This document shows, piece by piece, positions 26,401 to 34,900 of a stretch of DNA of 64,000 nt. The stretch covers positions 310,001 through 374,000 of the forward strand of contig JAUIMM010002007.1 of assembly GCA_031769625.1 (NCBI GenBank), written 5' to 3'. Below the pieces are notes generated by a model, which saw nothing but the letters and a program-made list of their open reading frames with translations, did no database searches and was not told the DNA's origin. Every line of letters begins with the position of its first letter. Positions within the stretch are counted from its first letter, which is position 1. Position numbers and translations under genes: made by a program. This DNA comes from Taudactylus pleione (lineage: Eukaryota > Chordata > Amphibia > Anura > Myobatrachidae).

Positions 26401-26826
26401 ACCACCAAAGACGACCTGCTGGGCTGTAAAAAGAAAAGGTTTTATCTCCATAAAGAGACTTTTCCTATCACCTGGTGTCTGTGGCCCATACACATTAATT
26501 AATCTCACATCTTGTCCCTTTATGTTGACATCCAAAATCATACATCTACCTGCTTGCAATTCAATAACCTTGTGCACAGTTACCATATCAGAAAAAAGGA
26601 CTGCCACCCCACCGTATGGCTCGGCCGCAAGAGACCAGTAAGAAGGACCCCTCCTCCACTCCTGCTTCGCCTTGTGGAGGATATCCAATTTACTAATCCT
26701 AGTCTCTTGCAAAAATAAAACATCAACATCAATCGTATTGAAAAAATCAAAGGCCATCATACGAGCACATTCGGACAACACGGAAGCCACATTAATCGTG
26801 GCACATCGTATAGGATGAGGATCCAT
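23449..26826 (-). CDS. LINE ORF2: endonuclease / reverse transcriptase, copy 1
   Basis: This 1125-residue protein would nick the target and prime reverse transcription of the LINE RNA. Residues 1 to about 232 form an APE-type endonuclease: INVASV with N12, QET with E41, YGP with Y113, GGDFN with D143 and N145, SRID with D202, and SDH at 223-225 with D224 and H225. The reverse transcriptase covers about 445-755: KSPGPDG at 452, NWRPI at 511, catalytic D581 in LALDQSKAFDRVNH, RQGCPLSP at 639 and the YADD at 681-684. A C-terminal zinc motif C999-x4-C1004-x8-H1013-x4-C1018 is typical of L1-group ORF2. No RNase H domain is evident. The ATG lies just upstream of the endonuclease fold, 66 nt after the ORF1 stop. 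All recognisable catalytic residues are present, so the protein is probably functional. It differs from copy 2 at five residues. Confidence 0.96.
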   Translation of the reverse strand: MDPHPIRCATINVASVLSECARMMAFDFFNTIDVDVLFLQETRISKLDILHKAKQEWRRGPSYWSLAAEPYGGVAVLFSDMVTVHKVIELQAGRCMILDVNIKGQDVRLINVYGPQTPGDRKSLFMEIKPFLFTAQQVVFGGDFNTVVRPKDRGGSRRPLGYDSNFLVSMVRQAGLVDVHIRHSPDLTGFTYFSGSRRSRIDRFFVKETSKTSSLGVRLVEFSDHGLLSVTLNASETPQKGRGLWRLNSELLEEERVRQSFRVFFQSQETLLEAGWSRSEWWEVIKKRTCKFFRGLIARKNLIKQNIYRNLRRKLDFLISEEGDDGEISRVKAQMKEFQYNRLASLVLERDYGMYHSPDPYQSCRRSVDAKHVRGLVDGQGVLRTDKEGILDVIVSYYSDLLSEQPLIRERMEEFLRGTPGLSSQGASLDSLASDITAEEVRKAIMGLNPKKSPGPDGLTSEFYKTFADLLIPRLVEVFNESLDEGVLPPSMRLSALILLSKGKDSSRIENWRPIALLNTDRKILAKVLFNRLSVFSELLLSPSQHCTVKGRSTFSAVLGVREAIERCRAEKWGKYLLALDQSKAFDRVNHEYLWALLRWYGLPERVVNWLQTIYRMAESFPLVNGWVGPTFGVGSGVRQGCPLSPLLYVFAIDPFVRRVECGTVGGVQLSPEFALRVVAYADDVTVVLSSQAEARGIEHLICEYSEASCSRVNREKCDVFWMGEEGEPFPLPDSFPQVNDQIKILGIKFDHGDYASLNWVNKLEDATKKVESWKRWKLSLRERVDLCKTYLIPIFLYVSYVCFLPQSLWSRLNSLFFLLLWKNRINIVKRGITYRPRKDGGLNMVNPVIFFVTAFLKLNIGSMFLDTPPRWVEGFRPWVFPFLRFWIDGGQVRSFRIHHGYLPIYVIQSLKVIKRYDVGVGEVKNFSRRELERRILHTHFHVPLSLRDCPGNVASAGLVLLNSQRLPPKFKDIAWLTFHGRLYVGGNLRWRSASERGCPREECPGVEETMDHFLLECPFNVKVYEEVSKAIGIPCLSGLSYPEWAYGVVRRYGDFNLTTIFLVSLAVRYHTWNARCQVSIRRKVLPCDVVVGMIMQEVKKMMDLDKGRLDAVRWSQWWGRLKPP

Positions 26827-26892
26827 GTTTCTAGGTTATGGAATATTACAAGACCTTGCTTACTTTTACATACCATCACCAAAAAACAAGTC
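26827..26892 (-). other. Inter-ORF spacer of LINE copy 1
   Basis: 66 nt separate the ORF1 TAA from the ORF2 ATG. The two ORFs share a reading frame, but the spacer adds three more in-frame TAA codons. Simple readthrough would therefore not produce a fusion protein, and ORF2 needs reinitiation or another internal start. The length is the same in copy 2. Confidence 0.85.
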
Positions 26893-29800
26893 TTAACACT
26901 GCACACCAGCCCCCTGCGGGCCAGCCACACCACCGCCTGTGGCATCCCCACCCCCCTCCCTTCCACCCCCAGAGGGTACACCACCCTCCTCAGGGATCCC
27001 AGGGTCAGGGGCCTTGGCCACAAACTTTATGACCTGGCAGTGTACCCCACCACCAGTGCCACTTGGCCCGACCCCCGAGCTCTGGGATGACTCCACATCA
27101 GTCTCTTCGGCTACCTCCTGCTGAACCGCCACTGTCTCCTCCATTGCCACCACCTCCTCCTTTCTCCTTTCCACCACCCTTCTTTCCATCGGGGCCAGAG
27201 TTTCCTTATTTACCGCCTCTTCCCCCACCTCCGGGATTGACTCCCTTCTTTTTTTCCCGTCCCGGTGCCTCTCACTTTCTTTAAAAGACCTCTTTGTTTT
27301 TCTTTTGTTTTTTTTTGACACCAGATAACACTCTCCATCTTTCCTTATGATTTCCTCCTCATCAGAGGAGAAAACATCAAATTTATTGGATAACACCACT
27401 TGTGTTTCTGTATCTTTCTCTTTTATCCCATTCCCTCCCCGCCTAACCTCCTGAAATGTCTCCTCCATTACCTCCTCCCTACTTTCAACATTTACCACCT
27501 CATCCTGCTCTATACCCTCTTCTTCTACCTCATTCACCACCTCACTCACCACCACACTACTACCCACCACCTGTTCTAACACCACATTGTGACTGGCTTT
27601 CGGACATCTGCTATAAGGGTGCCCCTCCACCCCACACAAATTGCACCTGACAGTGTGACAATCTCTAGACCAGTGACCCACACCCCCACACAAAGAACAC
27701 TTCACCACAGTGCACTCGGAACTAACGTGACGGTGATCACCACACTTAAAACATGTCCTCGGCTGCCCCGGATAAAAACACTGCACTCTGTCCCTACCTA
27801 TATAGGCAGCCGAGGGTACATGAACAAACCCCTTCTCAGACATCCTCAACCTAATACCCACCTCCCATGCTCCACCCCACACCCCTAAAACATAACCGGC
27901 CTTCACTGCCCCCGACTCTACATTACAAAACCGTTTTAGCCAAAATATTATGTCCTCCGGGGGCAGTGACTCATTCCTGACAAGAATAGTGGCTTTTACC
28001 CTGTCATGCTTCGTGACTAAATTCATTACATATTTGTTAAAGGGGTCCTTGTCTCTACACGCCTGCAGCCTCCCCCAGAAAGTTTGCAGACCCTGGTACG
28101 TCAGAAAACTCACATCATACTCCAGGGTCCGCACTGGGTGGATGCAGGCGTACAGATCTGCAGGACAGAACCCCAAACTAAACACCATTTTTAAAAACAC
28201 CTCTCTTCCTGGAGCTTCTCCAGGAGCAATCCACTTAAATTGGATTAGATTACGTCTTTTTCCAGTACTCCCAGGCAAGGGTGCAGCTGGTGGTACATTA
28301 GTTGTTTTCCTCCCAGATACCACATTTGCATAAGACAGGGTACCTGGGACAGACTTAGCCTGTCTCTCCCTCCTCTGAGCCAAGTCTTTTTCAATCACTG
28401 CAGCTGCCACCCTTGCCCTCTCTGGGACTAGCAACCTGTCTCCATAAACAGTCTCCACAATGTCCCTTTGCGCATTTGAAAGGGATGACTTGTCCAGGAC
28501 TGGCATCCCTTGCGCTGACACATCCACAGGGACAACACCACCGACCAGACTTAACACACCTGGCACTTCCTCAGGAACCAGTTCTTTTGGTCTACCCTCC
28601 ATGCCAGCCTCCACCAATACTGCCACCTGGACTAACTCTGAGTCAGTTGCTTCGGAACACACTTCCATCATACTATTGCCACTGACTGCCCTTGCAGGTA
28701 AAATAGCTCCGCTAGCGGGAACCAGGGGAACCGAAGCATTATGGGGACCCCCGATCCCCCCAGTCCCCTTTGCATCATCGCTTACCTCTGGGCCTGGATC
28801 CTCCTGCAGCTCTGCCACTTTCACCGCCATAGCTGATGCAGCCTCCACCTTCTCCACTTTTAAACCTTCCATATCACTCATTGAGGTAGATTCGGACTTT
28901 ATCAGTTTCTTTTTAATTTTTTTCAAGTACTCCAGCCGCTCTTTGGCATTGTCCAGGGAAACTGCTAGTTCAGCAATTTCCCCCTTAAGGAATTGTCTCT
29001 CCAAGGGAGCTGCCAGATTCCTCCTCTTTCTCTTATCTGACAGCTTGCTGCTCAGTTTTTTAATCTCTTTTTGCAGCTGGTCCATGCCCAAAGCTGCAAA
29101 CAAATCATCCTCCCCAGCACCAGACTCCAGCTCCCCGTCTTCCGCCCTCTCCCCCTCTGCAGCACTCCCCGCTTCACTGCCAGTGGGGGCCACCATATCC
29201 CCCTGAGTTGCCTCACTCAGGGGTCCCTTCACTGACAGTTTGGGGAGCGCTGCTGGGCTAGGGGCCACCAAATCAGCCATCACCTCCACATCCTCCCCCT
29301 CACCGCCAGCGAGGGTCTCCATACCCCCCCGAGTCGCCCCACCCGGGGGTCCCTCCACTGACAGTTCGGAGGCAGAGCCTGCAGCCACTATAACCACCTC
29401 CGCTGCACCGCTAGCGGGGGCCGCCATTACCCCCCGAGTTGCGTCACTCGGGGGTCCCGCCGCCAGCGGTTTGGAGACTGGCACTCTGCTGAACTCCACT
29501 GGACCCCCCGCTCTCCGAACTGAAAGTCCAGGGGGGTCCAGGACACCTCCTCCGCCCGCCGCCGGGTCCACCAGCACAGCTGCCGCCTTCCGACTCCCCG
29601 GCACGTCCGCCGCTGGTACAGGGAGTCCTCCGCTTGCCGCCGCCGTCCGCTCCATCAGCTCCGGCTGCTTCGGCTGCTCCGTCAGACTCCCCGCACTCCG
29701 TCTCCCGGGCAGGCGTGCCAAAGGGACAGGGGGGTCCGGAGCTCCAGCCGCGCACACTTGCGGCCTCCGCGAACCGGCGGGTGGATCCACGGCCTCGCGC

Positions 29801-29931
29801 TGCAGTCCTCCGGCAGGCAGGTTAGGCGGGTCAGGCGGGTCAGGCGGGACAGGAGCGACAGAACCCCTGCTTGATCCTCCAGCCCGGGGTCTGCCTCTCT
29901 TAGTCATGGTGCTGAAAGGCAGCAGCACCAC
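26893..29931 (-). CDS. LINE ORF1: zinc-knuckle RNA-binding protein, copy 1
   Basis: 1012 residues; the likely nucleic-acid-binding particle protein of the LINE. The N-terminal ~270 residues are low complexity and rich in Pro, Ala, Gly and Ser. They begin with a basic KRGRPR (11-16) resembling an AT-hook core. Degenerate repeats of the type GPPSDATRGVM occur at about 159, 194 and 236. A charged helical segment likely to be coiled coil spans about 275-345. About 558-715 is a folded region, possibly RRM-like (inference). Three CCHC knuckles follow: C727/C730/H735/C740, C745/C748/H753/C758 and C763/C766/H771/C776. The tail is acidic, then basic (KKNKRKTKR at 873-881, a candidate nuclear signal), then Gly-rich. 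Two starts are possible, M1 or M9 (MTKRGRPR). Residues 185-721 are diverged from copy 2, while the rest is nearly identical. Confidence 0.92.
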   Translation of the reverse strand: MVLLPFSTMTKRGRPRAGGSSRGSVAPVPPDPPDPPNLPAGGLQREAVDPPAGSRRPQVCAAGAPDPPVPLARLPGRRSAGSLTEQPKQPELMERTAAASGGLPVPAADVPGSRKAAAVLVDPAAGGGGVLDPPGLSVRRAGGPVEFSRVPVSKPLAAGPPSDATRGVMAAPASGAAEVVIVAAGSASELSVEGPPGGATRGGMETLAGGEGEDVEVMADLVAPSPAALPKLSVKGPLSEATQGDMVAPTGSEAGSAAEGERAEDGELESGAGEDDLFAALGMDQLQKEIKKLSSKLSDKRKRRNLAAPLERQFLKGEIAELAVSLDNAKERLEYLKKIKKKLIKSESTSMSDMEGLKVEKVEAASAMAVKVAELQEDPGPEVSDDAKGTGGIGGPHNASVPLVPASGAILPARAVSGNSMMEVCSEATDSELVQVAVLVEAGMEGRPKELVPEEVPGVLSLVGGVVPVDVSAQGMPVLDKSSLSNAQRDIVETVYGDRLLVPERARVAAAVIEKDLAQRRERQAKSVPGTLSYANVVSGRKTTNVPPAAPLPGSTGKRRNLIQFKWIAPGEAPGREVFLKMVFSLGFCPADLYACIHPVRTLEYDVSFLTYQGLQTFWGRLQACRDKDPFNKYVMNLVTKHDRVKATILVRNESLPPEDIIFWLKRFCNVESGAVKAGYVLGVWGGAWEVGIRLRMSEKGFVHVPSAAYIGRDRVQCFYPGQPRTCFKCGDHRHVSSECTVVKCSLCGGVGHWSRDCHTVRCNLCGVEGHPYSRCPKASHNVVLEQVVGSSVVVSEVVNEVEEEGIEQDEVVNVESREEVMEETFQEVRRGGNGIKEKDTETQVVLSNKFDVFSSDEEEIIRKDGECYLVSKKNKRKTKRSFKESERHRDGKKRRESIPEVGEEAVNKETLAPMERRVVERRKEEVVAMEETVAVQQEVAEETDVESSQSSGVGPSGTGGGVHCQVIKFVAKAPDPGIPEEGGVPSGGGREGGGDATGGGVAGPQGAGVQC

Positions 29932-30059
29932 AGCAAATCCTCAGCACCACAAACAGCAGGATCAGCAGCGATATCTTCCCCAGGAGGAATCAGCCTGCCT
30001 GGGGAAGCCCTCTCCCTGTCTCAGCAGCTCACCACCTCCTCCTAGGACACTCCTCTCCC
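29932..30059 (-). other. LINE copy 1 5' UTR with a perfect 10-bp hairpin
   Basis: 128 nt between the element's 5' end (GGGAGAGGAGTGTCC on the minus strand) and the ORF1 ATG. It contains CTTCCCCAGG at 29975-29984 and its exact inverse complement CCTGGGGAAG at 29998-30007, with a 13-nt loop. The hairpin could matter for RNA structure or translation. No TATA-like element is obvious. Copy 2 has the same 5' end and hairpin, so both copies look full-length. Confidence 0.75.
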
Positions 30060-30083
30060 AAAAGATTTGCTGCGGTGACAGAA
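30060..30083. repeat. LINE 1 target-site duplication, copy at the element's 5' end
   Basis: A 24-bp satellite segment (AAAAGATTTGCTGC then GGTGACAGAA) immediately after the element's 5' end. It matches 22907-22930 at 23 of 24 positions. The satellite continues with GTTGATTTTGGTGC in the same monomer variant (CCCCAGACC and TCGGGCAAAAA) that follows the empty sites elsewhere. Confidence 0.85.
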
Positions 30084-31275
30084 GTTGATTTTGGTGCTTA
30101 ATTTTGACACAGAACCCTCCAGAAAGATATTTACCCATATGAAAAATTCTGTAAGCCCCAGACCTTAAAAATCGGGCAAAAATTTTTTTCTTCAAAAATC
30201 CCCAAATTCTGCTTAAAACTTTCAGTAAACATTAAAAAAGATTTGATGCGGTGACAAAAGTTGATTTTGGTGCTTTATTTTGACACAGAACCCTCCAGAA
30301 AGATATTTACCCATATGAAAAATTCTGTAAGCCCCGGACCTTAAAAATCGGCCAAAATTTTTTTCCTTCAAAAATCCCCAAATTCTCCTTAAAACTTTCA
30401 GTAAACCTTAAAAAAGATTTGCTGCGGTGACAGAAGTTGATTATGGTGCTTTATTTTGACACAGAACCCTCCAGAAAGATATTTACCCATATGAAAAATT
30501 CTGTAAGCCCCGGACCTTAAAAATCGGCCAAAAATCTTTTTCTTCAAAAATCCCCAAATTCTGCTGAAAACTTTCAGAAAACCTTAAAAAAGATTTGCTG
30601 CGGTGACAGAAGTTGATTTTGGTGCTTAATTTTGACATAGAACCATCCAGAAAGATATTTACCCATATGAAAAATTCTGTAAGCCCTGGACCTTAAAAAT
30701 CGGACAAAAATTTTTCTCTTCAAAAATCCCCAAATTCTGCTTAAAACTTTCAGTAAACCTTAAAAAAGATTTGCTACGGTGACAGAAGTTGATTTTGGTG
30801 CTTAATTTTGACACTGAACTCTCAAGAAAGAATTTACCCATATGAAAAATTCTGTAAGCCCTGGACCTTAAAAATCAGCCAAAAAATGTTTTCTTCAAAA
30901 ATCCCCAAATTCTGCTTAAAACTTTCAGTAAACCTTAAAAAAGATTTGCTGCGTTGACAGAAGTTGATTTTGGTGCTTAATTCTGACACAGAACCCTCCA
31001 GAAAGATATTTACCCGTATGAAAAATTCTGTAAGCCCCGCCCCTTAAAAATCGGCCAAAAATTTTTTTCTTCAAAAATCCCCAAATTCTGCTTAAAACTT
31101 TCAGTAAACCTTAAAAAAGATTTGGTGCGGTGACAGAAGTTGATTTTGGTGCTTAATTTTGACACAGAACTCTCAAGAAAGAATTTACCCGTATGAAAAA
31201 TTCTGTAAGCTCCGGACCTTAAAAATCGGCCAAAAATTTTTCTCTTCAAAAATCCCCAAATTCTGCTTAAAACTT

Positions 31276-31977
31276 TCAGTAAACCTTAAAAAAGATTTGC
31301 TGCGGTGACAGAAGTTGATTTTGGTGCTTAATTTTGACACAGAACCCTCCAGAAAGATATTTACCCATATGAAAAATTCTGTAAGCTCCGGACCTTAAAA
31401 ATCGGCCAAAATTTTTTTCTTCAAAAATCCCCAAATTCTGCTGAAAACTTTCAGAAAACCTTAATAAAGATTTGCTGCGGTGACAGAAGTTGATTTTGGT
31501 GCTTAATTTTGACATAGAACCATCCAGAAAGATATTTACCCATATGAAAACTTCTGTAAGCCCTGGACCTTAAAAATCGGCCAAAATTTTTTTTCTTCAA
31601 AAATCCCCAAATTCTGCTTAAAACTTTCAGTAAACCTTAAAAAAGATTTGCTGCGGTGACAGAAGTTGATTTTGGTGCTTAATTTTGACACAGAACCCTC
31701 CAGAAAGATATTTACCCATATGAAAAATTCTGTAAGCTCCGGACCTTAAAAATCGGCCAAAATTTTTTTCTTCAAAAATCCCCAAATTCTGCTGAAAACT
31801 TTCAGAAAACCTTAATAAAGATTTGCTGCGGTGACAGAAGTTGATTTTGGTGCTTAATTTTGACATAGAACCATCCAGAAAGATATTTACCCATATGAAA
31901 AATTCTGTAAGCTCCGGACCTTAAAAATCGGCCAAAAATTTTTTTCTTCAAAAATCCCCAAATTCTGCTGAAAACTT
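31276..31977. repeat. Tandem duplication of a 351-bp satellite dimer
   Basis: Two successive 351-bp segments carry the same private markers: a CTTAATAAAGATTT variant and GACATAGAACCATCC. The equivalent stretch at 17.98-18.3 kb has only one copy. The added unit is exactly two monomers. Confidence 0.7.
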
Positions 31978-34900
31978 TCAATAAACCTTAAAAAAGATTT
32001 GGTGCGGTGACAGAAGTTGATTTTGGTGCTTAATTTTGACACTGAACTCTCAAGAAAGAATTTACCCGTATGAAAAATTCTGTAAGCCCTGGACCTTAAA
32101 AATCAGCCAAAAAATGTTTTCTTCAAAAATCCCCAAATTCTGCTTAAAACTTTCAGTAAACCTTAAATAAGATTTGCTGCGGTGACAAAAGTTGATTTTG
32201 GTGCTTAATTTTGACACAGAACCCTCCAGAAAGATATTTACCCGTATGAAAAATTTTGTAAGCCCAGGACCTTAAAAATCGGCCAAAATTTTTTTTCTTC
32301 AAAAATCCCCAAATTCTGCTTAAAACTTTCAGTAAACTTTAAAAAAGATTTGCTGCGGTGACAAAAGTTGATTTTGGTGCTTAATTTTGACACTGAACCC
32401 TCCAGAAAGATATTTACCAGTATGAAAAAATCTGTAAGCCCCGGACCTTAAAAATCGGCCAAAAATCTTTTTCTTCAAAAATCCCCAAATTCTGCTTAAA
32501 ACTTTCAGTAAACCTTAAAAAAGATTTGGTGCGGTAACAGAAGTTGATTTTGGTGCTTAATTTTGACACAGAACTCTCAAGAAAGAATTTACCCATATGA
32601 AAAATTCTGTAAGCCCCGGACCTTAAAAATCGGCCCAAAATTTTTTTCTTAAAAAATCCCCAAATTCTGCTTAAAACTTTCAGTAAACCTTAAAAAAGAT
32701 TTGGTGCGGTGACAGAAGTTGATTTTGGTGCTTAATTTTGACACAGAACTCTCAAGAAAGAATTTACCCGTATGAAAAATTCTGTAAGCCCCGGACCTTA
32801 AAAATCGGCCAAAAATTTTTTTCTTCAAAAATCCCCAAATTCTGCTTAAAACTTTCAGTAAACCTTAAAAAAGATTTGCTGCGGTGACAAAAGTTGATTT
32901 TGGTGCTTAATTTTGACACTGAACCCCCCAGAAAGATATTTACCAGTATGTAAAAATCTGTAAGCCCCGGACCTTAAAAATCGGCCAAAAATCTTTTTCT
33001 TCAAAAATCCCCAAATTCTGCTTAAAACTTTCAGTAAACCTTAAAAAAGATTTGGTGCGGTGACAGAAGTTGATTTTGGTGCTTAATTTTGACACAGAAC
33101 TCTCAAGAAAGAATTTACCCGTATGAAAAATTCTGTAAGCCCCGCCCCTTAAAAATCGGCCAAAATTTTTTTTCTTCAAAAATCCCCAAATTCTGCTTAA
33201 AACTTTCAGTAAACCTTAAAAAAGATTTGCTGCGGTGACAAAAGTTGATTTTGGTGCTTAATTTTGACACTGAACCCTCCAGAAAGATATTTACCAGTAT
33301 GAAAAAATCTGTAAGCCCCGGACCTTAAAAATCGGACAAAAATCTTTTTCTTCAAAAATCCCCAAATTCTGCTTAAAACTTTCAGTAAACCCTAAAAAAG
33401 ATTTGGTGCGGTGACAGAAGTTGATTTTGGTGCTTAATTTTGACACAGAACTCTCAAGAAAGAATTTACCCGTATGAAAAATTCTGTAAGCCCCGGGCCT
33501 TAAAAATCGGCCCAAAAATTTTTTCTTCAAAAATCCCCAAATTCTGCTTAAAAATTTCAGTAAACCTTAAAAAAGATTTGCTGCGGTGACAGAAGTTGAT
33601 TTTGGTGCTTAATTCTGACACAGAACCCTCCAGAAAGATATTTACCCATATGAAATATTCTGTAAGCCCCGGACCTTAAAAATCGACCAAAAATTTTTTT
33701 CTTCAAAAATCCCCAAATTCTGCTTAAAACTTTCAGTAAACCTTAAAAAAGATTTGCTGCCATGACAGAAGTTGATTTTGGTGCTTAATTTTGACACAGA
33801 ACCCTCCAGAAAGATATTTACCCATATGAAAAATTCTGTAAGCCCCAGACCTTAAAAATCGGCCAAAAATTTTTTTCTTCAAAAATCCCCAAATTCTGAT
33901 TAAACCTTTCAGTAAACCTTAAAAAAGATTTGCTGCCATGACAGAAGTGGATTTTGGTGCTTAATTTTGACACAGAACCCTCCAGAAAGATATTTACCCA
34001 TATGAAAAATTCTGTAAGCCCCGGACCTTAAAAATTGTCCAAAAATTTTTTTCTTAAAAAATCCCCAAAATCTGCTTAAAACTTTCAGTAAACATTAAAA
34101 AAGATTTGATGCGGTGACAAAAGTTGATTTTGGTGCTTTATTTTGACACAGAACCCTCCAGAAAGATATTTACCCATATGAAAAATTCTGTAAGCTCCGG
34201 ACCTTAAAAATCGGCCAAAATTTTTTTCTTCAAAAATCCCCAAATTCTCATTAAAACTTTCAGTAAACCTTAAAAAAGATTTGGTGCGGTGACAGAAGTT
34301 GATTTTGGTGCTTAATTTTGACACAGAACCCTCCAGAAAGATATTTACCCGTATGAAAAATTCTGTAAGCCCCGAACCTTAAAAATCGGCCAAAAATTTT
34401 TTTCTTCAAAAATCCCCAAATTCTGCTGAAAACTTTTAGAAAACCTTAAAAAAGATTTGCTGTGGTGACAGAAGTTGATTTTGGTGCTTAATTTTGACAC
34501 AGAACCATCCAGAAAGAAATTTACCCGTATGAAAAATTCGGTAAGCCCCGGACCTTAAAAATCGGCCAAAAATTTTTCTCTTCAAAAATCCCCAAATTCT
34601 GCTTAAAACTTTCAGTAAACCTTAAAAAAGATTTGCTGCGTTGACAGAAGTTGATTTTGGTGCTTAATTTTGACACAGAACCCTCCAGAAAGATATTTAC
34701 CCGTATGAAAAATTCTGTAAGCTCCGGACCTTAAAAATCGGCCAAAAAATTTTTTCTTCAAAAATCCCCAAATTCTGCTGAAAACTTTCAATAAACCTTA
34801 AAAAAGATTTGGTGCAGTGACAGAAGTTGATTTTGGTGCTTAATTTTGACACTGAACTCTCAAGAAAGAATTTACCCGTATGAAAAATTCTGTAAGCCCT

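Larger units (their letters stand above)
22931..30059 (-). mobile_element. Full-length LINE copy 1 (Tx1-like), inserted in the satellite
   Basis: A 7,129-bp non-LTR retrotransposon in minus orientation. In element order it has a 128-nt 5' UTR, ORF1 (1012 codons), a 66-nt spacer, ORF2 (1125 codons) and a 518-nt 3' UTR ending in AATAAAGAAGCATA. There are no long terminal repeats, protease or integrase. Apurinic-type endonuclease, reverse transcriptase with YADD and a C-terminal CCHC are all in ORF2, and ORF1 has three zinc knuckles. This fits the L1/Tx1 group, and I favour Tx1 because of the large zinc-knuckle ORF1 and the site-specific insertion. The satellite phase resumes exactly across the element, so nothing was lost from the target. 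Both ORFs are open, so the copy is probably young. Confidence 0.93.
17486..31205. repeat. Higher-order repeat copy 3, shortened and split by LINE 1
   Basis: Excluding LINE 1 and its duplicated target, this copy is about 37 monomers long. Sequence 18.0-22.9 kb is collinear with about 31.5-36.4 kb at offset 13,475, which is 6,322 bp (36 monomers) once the LINE is removed. The right end is a hybrid monomer near 31,190-31,220. There the variant order jumps from the equivalent of about 5.96 kb to that of about 7.72 kb, so about ten monomers (1,757 bp) are missing relative to copy 1. Confidence 0.65.

Noticed and set aside
26893..29931. Retroviral or LTR-retrotransposon gag, because of the CCHC knuckles
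   Set aside because: No protease, integrase, RNase H or long terminal repeats are present. ORF2 has an APE-type endonuclease, and the element has target duplications of LINE type.
29240..30088. Long plus-strand frame (282 residues) antisense to ORF1, also present in copy 2 at 45351-46223
   Set aside because: It is Pro/Ser/Ala low complexity, runs across the LINE end into satellite in both copies, and mirrors the GC-rich ORF1 N terminus. It is best seen as a shadow of ORF1. Other plus-strand frames within ORF1 and ORF2 are also shadows.
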